Of a stretch of DNA of 6,072 nt, positions 5,713 to 6,072 are shown in pieces; positions within the stretch are counted from its first letter, which is position 1; each line of letters opens with the position of its first letter. The translations under genes and the position numbers were made by a program. This DNA comes from an uncultured Micrococcales bacterium (GTDB lineage: Bacteria; Actinomycetota; Actinomycetes; Actinomycetales; Microbacteriaceae): positions 1 through 6,072 of the forward strand of contig CAIYOE010000187.1 in assembly GCA_903927775.1 (NCBI GenBank), read 5' to 3'. Below the pieces are notes generated by a model. That model searched no databases. It was not told the DNA's origin and was given only the letters and a program-made list of their open reading frames with translations.

Positions 5713-5714
5713 TA

Positions 5715-6072
5715 TTAGGCTCGGTCTCGCTTTGCAAGCCAGTAGAGGCCAACCAAGGGAAGCACCGCAGGCACGTAACCGTAGCCCTTACCGAAACCGC
5801 TCCACACCGATGGGTGAGCAAACAATTCTGGGTGGGTAAAGCTAAGTGTTCCTACCGAAATCACACCTACCAACTCGAAAATCACCGCGATGCGAGCGAT
5901 TCGAGTCCAAGTGGGGCCTGTCTTGGCCAGGGCAAAGGTAGCCAAAATGTAAACCACGGCCGAGACCGCAGACAAAATGTACGCGACTGGCGCATCGTTG
6001 AATTTGACGATAAGCGTGTACGCGGCACGCGCGGTTGCGGCCAGCGCAAAAATGGCGTAAACCGCAATCAGC
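5715..6072 (-). CDS. Multi-pass integral membrane protein, C-terminal 118 residues (5' end off the right edge)
   Basis: The minus-strand frame is open from the right edge to TAA at 5715-5717. A TTG at 5973-5975 could be mistaken for a start, but membrane-protein sequence continues upstream of it to the edge, so the true start lies outside the window. Visible residues form four hydrophobic segments at about 1-20, 28-48, 60-76 and 98-113, with short polar loops. A conserved-looking loop VWSGFGKGYGYVPAVLP (89-105) precedes the last helix, and the tail is basic (AKRDRA). It resembles a small actinobacterial integral membrane protein family that I recognise only as uncharacterised. It ends 2 bp before ribF, which implies co-transcription. 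A role linked to flavins is possible from position only; no transport motif supports it. Confidence 0.8.
   Translation of the reverse strand, partial: LIAVYAIFALAATARAAYTLIVKFNDAPVAYILSAVSAVVYILATFALAKTGPTWTRIARIAVIFELVGVISVGTLSFTHPELFAHPSVWSGFGKGYGYVPAVLPLVGLYWLAKRDRA

Overview
The window looks like chromosome of an actinobacterium of moderate GC, probably a small-genome member of Microbacteriaceae or a relative (inference). The S15 protein has the typical actinobacterial central segment, and the genes are compact and closely spaced. There is no rRNA, CRISPR array, transposase or integrase. No stretch longer than about 300 bases lacks a gene.

Left part (1-1540): on the minus strand, the first 416 codons of a large protein run off the left edge. 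It resembles the N-terminal half of actinobacterial DUF4011/Upf1-like superfamily 1 helicases, but its Walker A lysine is replaced by tyrosine. Divergent from it lies a complete tRNA-Arg(CCT) with a plausible promoter directly upstream. The 3' end of the tRNA opens a degenerate 24-bp-period tandem repeat, possibly an old integration or slippage scar.

Middle part (1541-3960): a plus-strand gene encodes a membrane-anchored protein with a bacterial PH-like segment. Its stop codon overlaps the stop codon of the convergent gene by 4 bp. From there to the right edge every gene is on the minus strand. Two paralogous four-helix DUF805 membrane proteins flank rpsO (ribosomal protein S15). A strong hairpin terminator separates rpsO from the downstream DUF805 gene.

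Right part (3961-6072): next come a single-pass, Ser/Pro/Ala-rich putative envelope protein with its own terminator, then ribF (riboflavin kinase/FAD synthetase), then the end of a conserved-looking multi-pass membrane protein only 2 bp upstream of ribF. In many actinobacteria ribF lies close to rpsO, with pnp after rpsO. Here two membrane/envelope genes separate ribF from rpsO, and a DUF805 gene occupies the slot after rpsO.

I see no clear new multi-gene system. The best leads are the degenerate P-loop helicase, the tRNA-derived tandem repeat, and the cluster of membrane genes inserted around rpsO.
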